DNA of 64,000 nt, from assembly GCF_032773895.1 (NCBI RefSeq), contig NZ_CP120416.1:928001-992000 (forward strand), given 5' to 3'. Shown piece by piece: positions 32,651 through 41,768 of this stretch. This stretch comes from Teredinibacter sp. KSP-S5-2. GTDB lineage: Bacteria > Pseudomonadota > Gammaproteobacteria > Pseudomonadales > Cellvibrionaceae. A program made the position numbers and the translations under genes. Within the stretch, counting starts at the first letter, position 1. Every line of letters begins with the position of its first letter. The notes below the pieces were generated by a model that was not told where the DNA came from, searched no databases, and saw only the letters and a program-made list of their open reading frames with translations.

Positions 32651-34144
32651 ATGACGTTTTACCACTATGCCCAGCAAACATCTTGGGCGATTTCCGAACG
32701 TGTTTTGGAAACGATCCTTAGCATTGCACAGCGAAAGAATGATGCGCAGCAGTGGGTCGCGGAAAACTTCAATGACCAAATGCTGGAAACGCAACTCAGC
32801 GAAGTGCGTGAGAGTGTGGCCATTGTGTCGGTGGTTGGCCCCTTGTTTCGCTATGCGAATATTTTTACGCGCATTAGCGGCGCGACCAGTTACGAACTTA
32901 TTGGTAAAGATCTGCAAGCGCTTTTAGCCAACCCGGATATTCATTCGATTATTTTAAATGTGGATTCGCCTGGTGGTGAAGTCAATGGTGTTTCTGAGCT
33001 GGCAAAAATAATTTATAGAGCGCGGGGCATTAAACCGATTTATGCCTATGTCTCTGGCGATGCCGCATCCGGTGCGTATTGGATCGCGTCAGCAGCAGAC
33101 AAAATTATCGTATCCGATACCGCAGTACTCGGATCGATTGGGGTGGTGGCGACGGTACGTCACTATAACGATGACAATGTGATCGAAATTGTGTCTTCCC
33201 AAAGCCCGCACAAACGACCCGATGTCTCGACGGATGCCGGAAAACAACGGATTCAAAATCGTATTGATGAACTTGCTCAGGTCTTTATTGACTCGGTGGC
33301 AAAACATCGAGGCGTTGATTCGGCGATTGTTGAAAACGAGTTCGGCGGTGGAGATGTGTTTATTGGGAAACATGCGGTCACTGCCGGACTCGCCGATAAG
33401 CTGGGCAGCTTGGATTCGGTGATTGAGGAACTGAATAAAAAAAATAATAAAGATAAAAAAAGGCGACTTAATACTACACATAATCTTCCATTACACCCCG
33501 CACCTTCGCGGGGTGTTTCATTTTTACAGCATGAGAATAACACCATGACGCAACAGACCACAGAACCGGAAACACCTTCGCCACCTTCTGCTACAACATC
33601 AGCGGTTAACACGCCGACCGATGTGGCATCACTGACTACCGCCTATCCAAATCTTGTCGCAGAAATTCAGTCCTCTGCTACGACGGCCTCCTTCGATAAG
33701 GGCAAGGCGGAGGGAATGACCAAGGGAAAAGAAGAAGGTGAGCAAGCCGGTAAACAAGTTGGCAAAGACGAAGAACGACAACGCATTGCGGCGATTTTGA
33801 GTGATGACGCCGCGAAAGGTCGAGAACAGCTTGCACAGCACTTGGCATTTTCCTCTGACATTTCAGTTGATATGGCGGTGAGCACCTTAAACGCCGCGCC
33901 GGTTCAACAGAATACAACGACAAAACCGACATCGAGTTTTGAGCAGGTGATGGCCGGGATTCAAAACCCGGAGATTGCTCCTGCTGCCGAGGATCAGGAA
34001 GGTGAGGATGATGAACAGAAGAAAATGGAAGCGGCGGCGCAACGTATTGCCAGCTATTCCGTCAAGCATTCACAGAATAGTCAAAACACACAGAACACAC
34101 AAAATACACAAAATACACAAAAACCATTAGGAGGTGAGGCATGA
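32651..34144 (+). CDS. Head maturation protease of the S49 family with C-terminal scaffold, lambda gpC-like
   Basis: 497 aa from the ATG at 32651. ILNVDSPGGEVNG, YVSGDAASGAYWIASAADKI (with the catalytic Ser) and VLGSIGVVATV are S49/SppA-type motifs in residues 90-200. After about residue 270 the protein changes to Ala/Gln/Lys-rich scaffold sequence. An in-frame ATG at 33545 fits a nested scaffold product as in lambda C/Nu3. A tandem QNTQNTQNT run lies near the end, and the last codons overlap the gpD start. Confidence 0.85.
   Translation: MTFYHYAQQTSWAISERVLETILSIAQRKNDAQQWVAENFNDQMLETQLSEVRESVAIVSVVGPLFRYANIFTRISGATSYELIGKDLQALLANPDIHSIILNVDSPGGEVNGVSELAKIIYRARGIKPIYAYVSGDAASGAYWIASAADKIIVSDTAVLGSIGVVATVRHYNDDNVIEIVSSQSPHKRPDVSTDAGKQRIQNRIDELAQVFIDSVAKHRGVDSAIVENEFGGGDVFIGKHAVTAGLADKLGSLDSVIEELNKKNNKDKKRRLNTTHNLPLHPAPSRGVSFLQHENNTMTQQTTEPETPSPPSATTSAVNTPTDVASLTTAYPNLVAEIQSSATTASFDKGKAEGMTKGKEEGEQAGKQVGKDEERQRIAAILSDDAAKGREQLAQHLAFSSDISVDMAVSTLNAAPVQQNTTTKPTSSFEQVMAGIQNPEIAPAAEDQEGEDDEQKKMEAAAQRIASYSVKHSQNSQNTQNTQNTQNTQKPLGGEA
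33493..33525 (+). terminator. Terminator-like hairpin inside the protease/scaffold gene
   Basis: ACACCCCGC and GCGGGGTGT form a perfect 9-bp stem with a 6-nt loop, followed by TTCATTTTT, within the open frame about 28 nt before the internal scaffold start. It could attenuate transcription or shape translation at the internal start. Confidence 0.55.
33545..34144 (+). CDS. Nested scaffold protein (Nu3-like) from internal start
   Basis: 199 aa, same frame as the protease. It starts MTQQTTEPETPSPP, with a disordered N-terminus, then a coiled-coil GKEEGEQAGKQVGKDEERQR and a Gln/Asn-rich tail. Lambda-type phages make their scaffold in this way. A separate product is inference; GAGAATAACACC gives only a modest Shine-Dalgarno match. 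Confidence 0.5.
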   Translation: MTQQTTEPETPSPPSATTSAVNTPTDVASLTTAYPNLVAEIQSSATTASFDKGKAEGMTKGKEEGEQAGKQVGKDEERQRIAAILSDDAAKGREQLAQHLAFSSDISVDMAVSTLNAAPVQQNTTTKPTSSFEQVMAGIQNPEIAPAAEDQEGEDDEQKKMEAAAQRIASYSVKHSQNSQNTQNTQNTQNTQKPLGGEA

Positions 34145-34524
34145 GTTATCCAGGCATAGCAGAAGGGTTTATCGATCAGGGCAGCTCGGTTGTTGACAAT
34201 TTAATTGCCGGTGAATTTCCAAGAGTGGTGATGCAGATTACGGTTGGGGGTGGTGTGGACTATCCCGCTGGCGCTGTTATTGGTGAAATTGATGATGAAC
34301 AACTCTTTGTCTTCAGCGCCGCCGGTGCCGAAGACGGTTCGGAAATTCCCGAGGCGGTGTTGGCCGAACCCGTGGATGCGACCCAAAGCCCTGTGCAAGC
34401 GATGGCGTATTTCTCCGGTCACTTTAATTCACAGGCGTTGACTCTGGGAGACGGTCATACACTGGAAACCGTGCGTCGTGCTTTTCGTATTCGGTCAATT
34501 TTTCTTAGTGCCAATCAAGCTTGA
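34141..34524 (+). CDS. Head decoration protein, lambda gpD-like
   Basis: 127 aa with AGGAGGTGAGGC upstream. IAGEFPRVVMQITVGGGVDY, PAGAVIGEI and PVQAMAYFSGHFNSQALTLG fit the HDPD/gpD family, whose trimers stabilise the expanded capsid. It sits between scaffold and major capsid as in lambda. Confidence 0.8.
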   Translation: MSYPGIAEGFIDQGSSVVDNLIAGEFPRVVMQITVGGGVDYPAGAVIGEIDDEQLFVFSAAGAEDGSEIPEAVLAEPVDATQSPVQAMAYFSGHFNSQALTLGDGHTLETVRRAFRIRSIFLSANQA

Positions 34525-34725
34525 TCTGAGTTGTAAAGAATCTCCATTTTTTAATAACCCGATGTCGGTCACTCGGCATCCATCGTTTCGCACATTCTCC
34601 TTTTCGTTTTTTTAATTATTTTTTTTCATTTTTTAATTCGTTTCTTCTCATTTTTGTATTCGCAATACACGGCTCCCAATTGGGAAGGCTGTGGGGTTTT
34701 GCGTGTCCGCGTTATAGGTAAGTTC

Positions 34726-35766
34726 ATGGATATTTTTTCCACATTTGTGTTAAATCGGGTGGTGGAATCGCTACATCGTCCCGCGTCGTTTTTACTCGAT
34801 GCCTTTTTTCCTTCGGTGCAAACTGAAGACAGTGAAGAAATTCACTTCGATATTGATCAGTCCAAGCCGCGCCTTGCACCCTTCGTTTCACCGCTGGTGG
34901 AAGGCAAGGTGGTGGCGGAAGAAGGGTATCAAACCTATTCCTTTAAACCGGCTTATGTGAAAGATAAGCGACGGTTTAATCCCAATGCGCCGCTTAAGCG
35001 TGCCATCGGTGAAACCATTGGTGGTTCATTAACGCCGATGAACCGCCGGGAGGCCGCACTGAATAAATCGATGACCAACCAACTGGAAAATCTCACACGA
35101 CGAGAAGAAGTTATGGCCTCAGAAGCCATGCGGTTTGGTCGTGTGACGGTATCCGGTGAAAACTATCCAACCACGGTAGTCGATTTTAAGCGGCACGCCG
35201 ACCTTACTCGCGTCTTGCTGGGGAATTTGCAGTGGGGCGAACCCGGTGTAAACCCACTCAATGATTTGGAAGATTGGGCAAGTATTATTCAGTTAGTTTC
35301 GGGGGCGGCGGCGCGCACGGTAGTCTTTGACCCTTTGGCATGGCGACTGTTTAAAGACAACGACAAAGTGGATAAATTGTTGGATAAACGTCGTGGTACA
35401 GATACGACGTTAAGCATTGATCCCATTGCCTTTGGTGAGGGAAATAAAAAAGTTCGTTATGTCGGCTCGATTGGCGATTTTGAATTCTTTGTCTACAACG
35501 ATGTGTATGTTGATGACGATGGTGTGGATCAATCAGTACTGCCCAGTTACACCGTGCTCATGGGCAGTGCAGGCGAGTTGGAAGGCACCCGTTGCTATGG
35601 TGTCATCCAAGATGAAAAAGCCAATTACCAAGCTAATCGCTATTTTTCCAAATCCTGGTTAGAAGAAGATCCCGCAGTGCGTTGGTTATTGATGCAATCG
35701 GCTCCATTAATTGTGCCGTATCGTCCAAACGCCTCCATGTGCATTACTGTGCGACAAAGAGGGTAG
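34726..35766 (+). CDS. Major capsid protein, lambda gpE family
   Basis: 346 aa from the ATG at 34726. The frame is open from 34654, but the earlier residues are not capsid-like. VQTEDSEEIHFDIDQSKPRL, APFVSPLVEGKV and the C-terminal LIVPYRPNASMCITVRQRG are typical of the gpE/HK97-fold E family. The preceding 130 bases are T-rich and non-coding. Confidence 0.9.
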   Translation: MDIFSTFVLNRVVESLHRPASFLLDAFFPSVQTEDSEEIHFDIDQSKPRLAPFVSPLVEGKVVAEEGYQTYSFKPAYVKDKRRFNPNAPLKRAIGETIGGSLTPMNRREAALNKSMTNQLENLTRREEVMASEAMRFGRVTVSGENYPTTVVDFKRHADLTRVLLGNLQWGEPGVNPLNDLEDWASIIQLVSGAAARTVVFDPLAWRLFKDNDKVDKLLDKRRGTDTTLSIDPIAFGEGNKKVRYVGSIGDFEFFVYNDVYVDDDGVDQSVLPSYTVLMGSAGELEGTRCYGVIQDEKANYQANRYFSKSWLEEDPAVRWLLMQSAPLIVPYRPNASMCITVRQRG

Positions 35767-35769
35767 TGT

Positions 35770-36294
35770 ATGAAACGTATTGTGACCTTGGTGACCTTCG
35801 TCATCGATGCGGATGAGGCAAATAAAAACATAAATAACAACGGCAATAAACAGAGTTTTAGGGCACGTAAACCAACCCCTAAAACTATTCCGCCGTTGTG
35901 TGTCTTACCCATCGAAGATGATCGCGAGGCCGAGCAATTAGTGAAACTGAAATTAGCGAGATGGGTAACCGAAACCGATGCCGCGTTGACCCTGGCCAAT
36001 TCAACCAGTTCCTATTCGTCGTTAGGTATTGTCAAAGGCGAAAAGATCGACCCAGCCGCTGGATTGATTGATGCAATTGTCGATGCCATTACCGATCTTG
36101 ATCCTGCTGAGTTTGGAAAAGATAAAAAGCCAAATGTGAAAGCGCTGGAAAAAATTCTGGAGCAGAACATTACGGCAGCAGATCGTGACCACGCTTGGGC
36201 AATCTACCAACAGCTTATAGAAGAGGGGTTGGAAAGTGATGGATCAGAAAAAGATGATGCGGATCTGTTTGCTGCGAATACAGAAAAAAGCTGA
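35770..36294 (+). CDS. Head completion / DNA-stabilising protein (gpFI-like position)
   Basis: 174 aa. The central LDPAEFGKDKKPNVKALEKI followed by LEQNITAADRDHAWA resembles the module found in head-completion proteins of Mu and related phages. The N-terminal third is basic. It overlaps the next gene by one base. Confidence 0.6.
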   Translation: MKRIVTLVTFVIDADEANKNINNNGNKQSFRARKPTPKTIPPLCVLPIEDDREAEQLVKLKLARWVTETDAALTLANSTSSYSSLGIVKGEKIDPAAGLIDAIVDAITDLDPAEFGKDKKPNVKALEKILEQNITAADRDHAWAIYQQLIEEGLESDGSEKDDADLFAANTEKS

Positions 36295-36617
36295 TGCCGG
36301 TGCCTGAACAGTTTTCTCGCATGATTGATGCGTTATTTGTGCGTCTGGGTGTGGAAGCATTGTGGCAGCGGGGAGACGAAGAACCCGTTGCCATTTTGAT
36401 AATTCCTAAACGCCCGGAGAAATTGTTTGCACTCGGTGAAGCGGAAATACACGGTGAAGAACCGGTGTTTGATGTACGCCGCTGGCAAGTACCCGATTTG
36501 CAACTTGGAGATGTGCTAACGGTGGACAATGTCCCGTATCGTATTGAAGCGGAACCCACGTTAGAAAAAATGCAGCTCGTGTGGGTGGCACAAACATTAC
36601 CGTTGGCAACCTTATGA
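36294..36617 (+). CDS. Head-tail joining protein (gpFII-like)
   Basis: 107 aa. A short N-terminal helix, then a beta-barrel with VAILIIPKRPEKLFALGEAE and LQLGDVLTVDNVPYRIEAEP. The layout and place after the head completion gene match lambda FII-type joining proteins. Its stop overlaps the gpZ-like start (ATGA). Confidence 0.65.
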   Translation: MPVPEQFSRMIDALFVRLGVEALWQRGDEEPVAILIIPKRPEKLFALGEAEIHGEEPVFDVRRWQVPDLQLGDVLTVDNVPYRIEAEPTLEKMQLVWVAQTLPLATL

Positions 36618-37156
36618 TCAATGTCACGATTGAATCCACACCGGAATTAACGCAATGGGCGGCGACGGTTGGGGCAACGGAAAATCAAATTCGTCGTGCG
36701 GCCATTAAATCGCTGAATGTGACCATTCGCTGGGTGCGTGCGCAGATGGCCAGAGAGGTCGCGGCAAAAACCAAACTGCGTGTCGGGTTAATAAAATCCG
36801 GCTTGTTAACAATTAAGGCATCACGCAGTCATTTGCAAGCCACGGTGGGGTTATCTAAACGTAGTGGTCAAGTACCACTTTCCAAAGTGGGCAATGCCGT
36901 ACAAAACGATCAAGGTGTGGTGGTTAAAAAGAAACTGCATAAACACGCATTCGTGGCGCGCATGCGATCAGGTCACGAAGGTATCTATCGCCGGAAGTCC
37001 GGCTCACGGTTACCAATCAAAGAGTTGTACTTTTTCTTTTCCCAGGATTTACGTGATGCAATGGATTATTTCTCCGACGGGATTGCTTATCGCTACTTTG
37101 AACAACTTTTTGAACGTGAGATGCGTTACATCTTACGTTCAACCTTTCATAAATAA
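36614..37156 (+). CDS. Minor tail protein Z-like (tail completion)
   Basis: 180 aa from the ATG at 36614. AAIKSLNVTIRWVRAQMARE, then GLIKSGLLTIKASRSHLQAT and KKLHKHAFVARMRSGHEGIY fit lambda gpZ and its relatives (HK97 gp10-like tail completion). It caps the proximal end of the tail. Confidence 0.7.
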   Translation: MINVTIESTPELTQWAATVGATENQIRRAAIKSLNVTIRWVRAQMAREVAAKTKLRVGLIKSGLLTIKASRSHLQATVGLSKRSGQVPLSKVGNAVQNDQGVVVKKKLHKHAFVARMRSGHEGIYRRKSGSRLPIKELYFFFSQDLRDAMDYFSDGIAYRYFEQLFEREMRYILRSTFHK

Positions 37157-37174
37157 TGTATTAAAAAGACAACT

Positions 37175-37663
37175 ATGTTGACCTCAATTTTAAATGCGTT
37201 GGTTGAATTGCTGTCAAGTATTGTGGGGGTGGGCTATGTCGGCCTTGCCCCTAAAAAGAAAACCAGCCTCAATCTGCCCGCGTTGGTGGTGGAGCTGGTG
37301 GAGTTGGAACCGGATGCCGATCCGGGCACAGGCGAATTGGCTTTGCGTGCGCATTGGGAAGCACGCGTGGTTACCTTGGAGTCACAACCCGAACCTCAGT
37401 CCTGGGAACTGGTGTCGGCGGTTTTATTTGAATTATTTCAAGCGCCCTGGATGTTGGAAAATGTCGGCTTGGTGCAAATAAAAAGTGTGGCTCGAGATTA
37501 TTTTTCCCCGGAATTTCAGGGGCATCGAATCTGGCTCATCGAGTGGGTACAGCCGCTTCGGTTGGGTGAGAATAAATGGGATACAGAAGGCATTGTGCCG
37601 CAGTCCATTTTTGTTTACCCACTGGGTGACGAAACAGGCGAATTGATTTCTGAGGAGAATTAA
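37175..37663 (+). CDS. Tail terminator-like protein
   Basis: 162 aa of mixed alpha/beta structure: NLPALVVELVELEPDADPGT, then a strand-rich part ending IWLIEWVQPLRLGENKW. The size and position between gpZ and gpV match phage tail terminator proteins (Gp37/DUF1834-like). Assigned mainly by synteny. Confidence 0.55.
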   Translation: MLTSILNALVELLSSIVGVGYVGLAPKKKTSLNLPALVVELVELEPDADPGTGELALRAHWEARVVTLESQPEPQSWELVSAVLFELFQAPWMLENVGLVQIKSVARDYFSPEFQGHRIWLIEWVQPLRLGENKWDTEGIVPQSIFVYPLGDETGELISEEN

Positions 37664-37664
37664 T

Positions 37665-38225
37665 ATGGACATGGAATTTCGTATTAGCGAGCTGGATCGT
37701 CGTTTGGCCAATATGATCCAACTTGGCCGAATCGATACACTGGATTTATCGGGGGATATCCCGAAAGCCAAAGTTCGATTTGGCGAACTGGTTTCGCCTT
37801 TACTGCCATTTATTACTGAACGCGCAGGGGAAGACCTGACTTGGTGGCCGATTGATCTTAATGAGCAAGTGATCGTGTTTTCGCCCAGTGGTACCCTATC
37901 AATGGGCATTATTCTAGGCTCGATCAATCAAAAGCGCTTTCCTTCTCCCACGAAGGATAAGGATTTACATTTCACCCGGTATTCAGATGGTGCGGAAACA
38001 CAATACGATAAAAAAGCGCACAAACTCTCCATCCTTTTGCCCAGTGGCGGTACGACGGAATTGGTGTCCGATGGAGGGATTAAAATAAAGGGAAAAATAG
38101 ACATTGAGGGCGATGTAACCATTGCCGGAGATATTGATGCGTCGGGTGATATCACGGATCACACGCGAAGTATGCAAGCGGATCGGGATATCTATACGGC
38201 GCATTTAGAAACGTATCATACCTAG
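37665..38225 (+). CDS. Baseplate assembly protein and spike, P2 gpV-like
   Basis: 186 aa with GAGGAG upstream. MIQLGRIDTLDLSGDIPKAK then VRFGELVSPLLPF is the OB-fold start of P2 gpV. After residue 130 comes a beta-helical run of KIKGKIDIEGDVTIAGDIDA repeats and a His-rich end (ITDHTR, AHLETYH), the membrane-piercing spike tip. It marks the switch from lambda-like head genes to P2-like tail genes. Confidence 0.85.
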   Translation: MDMEFRISELDRRLANMIQLGRIDTLDLSGDIPKAKVRFGELVSPLLPFITERAGEDLTWWPIDLNEQVIVFSPSGTLSMGIILGSINQKRFPSPTKDKDLHFTRYSDGAETQYDKKAHKLSILLPSGGTTELVSDGGIKIKGKIDIEGDVTIAGDIDASGDITDHTRSMQADRDIYTAHLETYHT

Positions 38226-38260
38226 CGCTGATTAATGTATGCGCTACCTCGTAGGAAGGT

Positions 38261-38470
38261 ATGGCGAATAATAAAGTAGAATTCGTTATTCTCTCTAATA
38301 CCCAATCGACTCATATTCAGGCACTCTACGCGCCCATTGTTGGATGTAGTAATAGTTTGGATGTTCTTATGCAGTTGGTTGATCAAATTGGTATTGGTTT
38401 TACTGTCTTTTGTTTATGTCTAATGGGCTATGCCCTGTATCTTCATTTTAAAAACCGGCGTGGTGGATAG
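38261..38470 (+). CDS. Small membrane protein
   Basis: 69 aa with AGGAAGG upstream. One strong membrane helix (GIGFTVFCLCLMGYALYLHF) followed by KNRRGG, so N-out/C-in is likely. It may assist lysis (spanin- or antiholin-like), but no motif proves it. Confidence 0.5.
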   Translation: MANNKVEFVILSNTQSTHIQALYAPIVGCSNSLDVLMQLVDQIGIGFTVFCLCLMGYALYLHFKNRRGG

Positions 38471-38624
38471 TAGGGTTAGTTCAAACAATAATCTTATCTG
38501 CGCTCAAATCAGTATTTTAACGACAAAATATTCCCGTCTTATGGGGGTGTGAAGGGACAGACTTTTTCTCGTTCATAGTTTCGATACTATCCTTTATAAA
38601 GAATCACAACGAGTCAGTATAGAT

Positions 38625-38729
38625 ATGATGACGTTTTGGTTGGAAAATGAAGGCTCGATACTGACCGCCTCTTTGGTGGTTTTTATTATCATGTTGGGAC
38701 TGTATATTTTAATAAAAATCACAGAGTAG
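38625..38729 (+). CDS. Very short membrane peptide
   Basis: 34 aa: MMTFWLENEG then a single hydrophobic helix (ILTASLVVFIIMLGLYILIK). It ends 7 nt before gpW. It lacks a strong Shine-Dalgarno sequence. Plausible as a real small phage protein because the frame is exactly one membrane helix long. The rest of the 38471-38736 gap has nothing else. Confidence 0.4.
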   Translation: MMTFWLENEGSILTASLVVFIIMLGLYILIKITE

Positions 38730-38736
38730 CAAGCCA

Positions 38737-39078
38737 ATGCAGGGCATAGATAGCAATACGGGAAAAGCAATTTCCGGTATTGACCATCTGCGCCAGTCCA
38801 TTCGCGATATCTTAACTACGCCACTGGGTTCCCGTGTGATGCGGGAAACCTACGGTTCCCGATTATTTGATTTGATTGATCATCCAATTAATTCGGTGAC
38901 AATGATTGAGATTTATTCCGCAACGGCAGAAGCCTTGATGAGGTGGGAGCCGCGATTTGTAGTAAAGCGTGTGCAGGTGGAGTCGGTGAGCCTGGGGCAA
39001 ATTGTCCTGTTGCTCGAAGGCGACTATATACCACGGCGTGAACCACTCATTTTATCTGACCTGAAACTGAATTTTTAA
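38737..39078 (+). CDS. Baseplate wedge protein, P2 gpW / T4 gp25-like
   Basis: 113 aa. ISGIDHLRQSIRDILTTPLG, SRVMRETYGSRLFDLIDHP and a C-terminal beta-strand pair are hallmarks of the gp25-like wedge family. Starts ATG at 38737. Confidence 0.9.
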   Translation: MQGIDSNTGKAISGIDHLRQSIRDILTTPLGSRVMRETYGSRLFDLIDHPINSVTMIEIYSATAEALMRWEPRFVVKRVQVESVSLGQIVLLLEGDYIPRREPLILSDLKLNF

Positions 39079-39142
39079 TTTCGAGTTTACTCGAATTCAT
39101 CTTCATTCTTGCTAAATTGCTATTCACCTTCTCGAGACTTCT

Positions 39143-40042
39143 ATGAGCCAGTTTTCTGCCATTGATCTTGAGAAGCTGCCTGCGCCGGATGTGATTGAGA
39201 CGCTCGATTTTGAAACCATTTTTTCGGCATTACTTGCAGAGTTAACCGAAGCCTACCCGGAATTTTCTGCCGATGTGGAAAGTGATCCGGCCTATAAAAT
39301 CTTACAAGTGTCGGCGTATCGAGAATTAATGCTTCGCGCAGAAATCAATGATCGTATTAAAGCATTGCTCTTGGCGTATGCGCGTGGGGCAAACTTGGAT
39401 CACATTGTTGCGAGCTATTACCGATTGCAACGAGAAATTGTGTCTCCGGGAGATGAGTCGGCAATACCGCCTGTTGCACCAAAATACGAAGATGATGACC
39501 GGCTTCGTTATCGATCCCAATTAAGCTACGAAGGATACAGCACCGCAGGCCCTGAAGGCAGTTACATTTTTCATGCACTTGCCGCCAGTCCTTTGGTCAA
39601 AGATGCCAGTGTCCAGAGCCCAACACCCGGTGTGGTGGTGGTCACTGTGCTATCAAACGATGGTGCGGGAATCGCCAGTGACGCATTATTGCAAACCGTT
39701 AACGCGCATTTAAATGATAAAACCATTCGACCGCTGACCGATCAGGTATTGGTGCAGTCGGCAGAGGTTATCCCGTTTACGGTTGAGGCCGAACTCATTT
39801 TGTTTTCCGGGCCGGATGAGTCTGTGGTTGAACAAGCAGCTCTCATCGCATTGGATGATTATCTTAATGCTCGTCACAGGCTCGGGCACGACATTACATT
39901 ATCGGGAATGTATGCCGCACTTCATCAACCCGGTGTGCAGCAGGTAAATTTGTTATCACCGGCACAGAATATTCTGGTACAGCGGTCACAGGTGGCATGG
40001 AATACTGAGAAAAAGATTACCTTGGGAGGACGGGGTGAATAG
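39143..40042 (+). CDS. Baseplate assembly protein, P2 gpJ-like
   Basis: 299 aa. LDFETIFSALLAELTEAYPE, then ELMLRAEINDRIKALLLAYA and GANLDHIVASYYRL, AGPEGSYIFHALAASPLVKD are typical Baseplate_J sequence. It overlaps the gpI start. Confidence 0.9.
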   Translation: MSQFSAIDLEKLPAPDVIETLDFETIFSALLAELTEAYPEFSADVESDPAYKILQVSAYRELMLRAEINDRIKALLLAYARGANLDHIVASYYRLQREIVSPGDESAIPPVAPKYEDDDRLRYRSQLSYEGYSTAGPEGSYIFHALAASPLVKDASVQSPTPGVVVVTVLSNDGAGIASDALLQTVNAHLNDKTIRPLTDQVLVQSAEVIPFTVEAELILFSGPDESVVEQAALIALDDYLNARHRLGHDITLSGMYAALHQPGVQQVNLLSPAQNILVQRSQVAWNTEKKITLGGRGE

Positions 40043-40673
40043 GTCATTGTTGCCACCCAATCGTTCTGAGTTAGAACGCGCTTTGGAAAAAACACTGCAG
40101 CGCACCACGGATATTCCGATTCCACTTGATACGCTGTGGAATCCTTGGGCGTGCCCAGATGTGCTTTTGCCCTGGTTGGCATGGGCTGTGTCAGTGGATT
40201 ATTGGGAAAGTGGTTGGTCTGTTGAACAAAAACGACAGGCGATTGCGGATTCCTTATTTGTGCATCAGCAAAAGGGCACATTAGCTTCCATTGAGCGGGT
40301 ATTAGCCAACTTAGGTGTGACGGCAAATATCCGAGAATGGTTTGAATTTAATGGCCCACCTCACACCTTTGAGTTGACCGCATGGGTGAACGACAATTTT
40401 GGTGGTGATGACACGCCTATACTCAATACCCAGTTATATGCGGCATTAAAATCCGCCGTGGATGTAACCAAGCCAGTACGAAGTCATTATACCTTTCGTA
40501 TTGGTGTGCAATTACAGCAGACACTGCAATTTGCGTTAGCCAGTCGCGTGGCGAATCGAGCCAATGTGAATCTGGAAGTCCTTGCCCCGACGTTCAGTAG
40601 TCAACTTCCTGTTCACCCGGTATCAACACTCCGAGCAATGAATGTTGTGCGAATACACACAACGCCGATTTAA
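40035..40673 (+). CDS. Tail protein I, P2 gpI-like
   Basis: 212 aa with a GTG start after GGGAGGACG. LLPPNRSELERALEKTLQRT, then LPWLAWAVSVDYWESGWS and KGTLASIERVLANLGV match tail protein I, which links wedge and fibre. Order W-J-I as in P2. Confidence 0.9.
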   Translation: MNRSLLPPNRSELERALEKTLQRTTDIPIPLDTLWNPWACPDVLLPWLAWAVSVDYWESGWSVEQKRQAIADSLFVHQQKGTLASIERVLANLGVTANIREWFEFNGPPHTFELTAWVNDNFGGDDTPILNTQLYAALKSAVDVTKPVRSHYTFRIGVQLQQTLQFALASRVANRANVNLEVLAPTFSSQLPVHPVSTLRAMNVVRIHTTPI

Positions 40674-40744
40674 CAGATAGATCGTCATTCAAATTTTTTT
40701 TTAAATTCTTTTTCTGATTAAAATCTTTTAAGAGAGAACGTGCT

Positions 40745-41755
40745 ATGGCCATCGCGCTGGTTCCGACCATCACCTCGGCGGGACTGGCCGCTGTGTTTAA
40801 TGCTACCAATGACGGTCTGCAGGCGCGCCTGACCCAGGTGGTATTTGGTGAGCAAGGCTGGACGCCAGATCAGAATGCAACACACCTTCGTGCGGAAAAA
40901 AATCGCGTGGATATTGAAGGTGGTTCGAGAGTGAATCAGACTCAAATTCATATTACCGCCATCGAAAATGGAAACCAGGAGTATTGGGTACGCGAAATCG
41001 GTTTTTTATTATCCGATGGTACGCTGTTCGCGGTATGGAGTGATGCACAACAGCCGCTTGCTTGGAAATCGGCAGATGTGGATTTGTTATTAGCCTTCGA
41101 TATGGTACTGAGTGCATTACCGGATGACAGTGTCGTTGTTGAGGGAACAGGTGGTTTTAATTTATCGCCTGCGACTGAGGATGAGATTGGGTTAGTGCGA
41201 CTTGCCACGGAAGCCGAAGCGAGAGCGGGTGTGATAAATACTGCCGTGGCCATGACACCGTGGGGTACGCGACAACATGGTGATGCTCGGTATGCAGGGA
41301 AACAGCATACGCACAATTGGGGGCAGGTGACGGGTAAGCCGACCACGTTTACACCAGCAGCCCACACGCACACATGGACTCAGATTAGTGGCAGGCCAAC
41401 GAGTATGCCGCCAACGCCCCACTATCATGATGATCGCTACACACCGACGAATAATTTTTTAGTCAGTTGGGGGCGAACCTCCACGCGTAACCGACGCTCA
41501 AGAGTGAATTGGGATGGTTCAAATAACTTCAGTTATAACTACGCCGATATTGGGCCGCCTGTGGGATATACCACGAGTCATCTTATGGGATTTCTTGCGA
41601 GTATTGGATTTATTCATTTTGGTGGCGAGGTCGATGGCATTGACCGGCTGTGGTGCCGATGGCGAATTCAAAATAACAATATTCGCGTGATTGCTCAAAA
41701 CAGCGAAAACAATGCGGCATCGCAAATTAATTACATGGCGATCTGGCGGAAGTAA
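40745..41755 (+). CDS. Tail fibre protein with DUF3751 collar domain
   Basis: 336 aa. The N-terminal 150 residues (MAIALVPTITSAGLAAVFNA, then VREIGFLLSDGTLFAVWSD) are the baseplate-attaching tail-collar domain. The middle contains repeated HTHxWxQISGRPT-type units (GKQHTHNWGQVTGKPTTF, then AHTHTWTQISGRPTSMPPTP), metal-binding fibre motifs. The short C-terminal region would bind the host receptor. It is shorter than most P2 fibres. Confidence 0.85.
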   Translation: MAIALVPTITSAGLAAVFNATNDGLQARLTQVVFGEQGWTPDQNATHLRAEKNRVDIEGGSRVNQTQIHITAIENGNQEYWVREIGFLLSDGTLFAVWSDAQQPLAWKSADVDLLLAFDMVLSALPDDSVVVEGTGGFNLSPATEDEIGLVRLATEAEARAGVINTAVAMTPWGTRQHGDARYAGKQHTHNWGQVTGKPTTFTPAAHTHTWTQISGRPTSMPPTPHYHDDRYTPTNNFLVSWGRTSTRNRRSRVNWDGSNNFSYNYADIGPPVGYTTSHLMGFLASIGFIHFGGEVDGIDRLWCRWRIQNNNIRVIAQNSENNAASQINYMAIWRK

Positions 41756-41768
41756 CGGCGAACATTTT

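Noticed and set aside
33429-33516. Programmed frameshift at the A-runs (33437-33460) of the protease gene with the hairpin as stimulator
   Set aside because: The frame stays open through the scaffold without any shift, and the hairpin is about 35 nt away, too far for the usual stimulator spacing.
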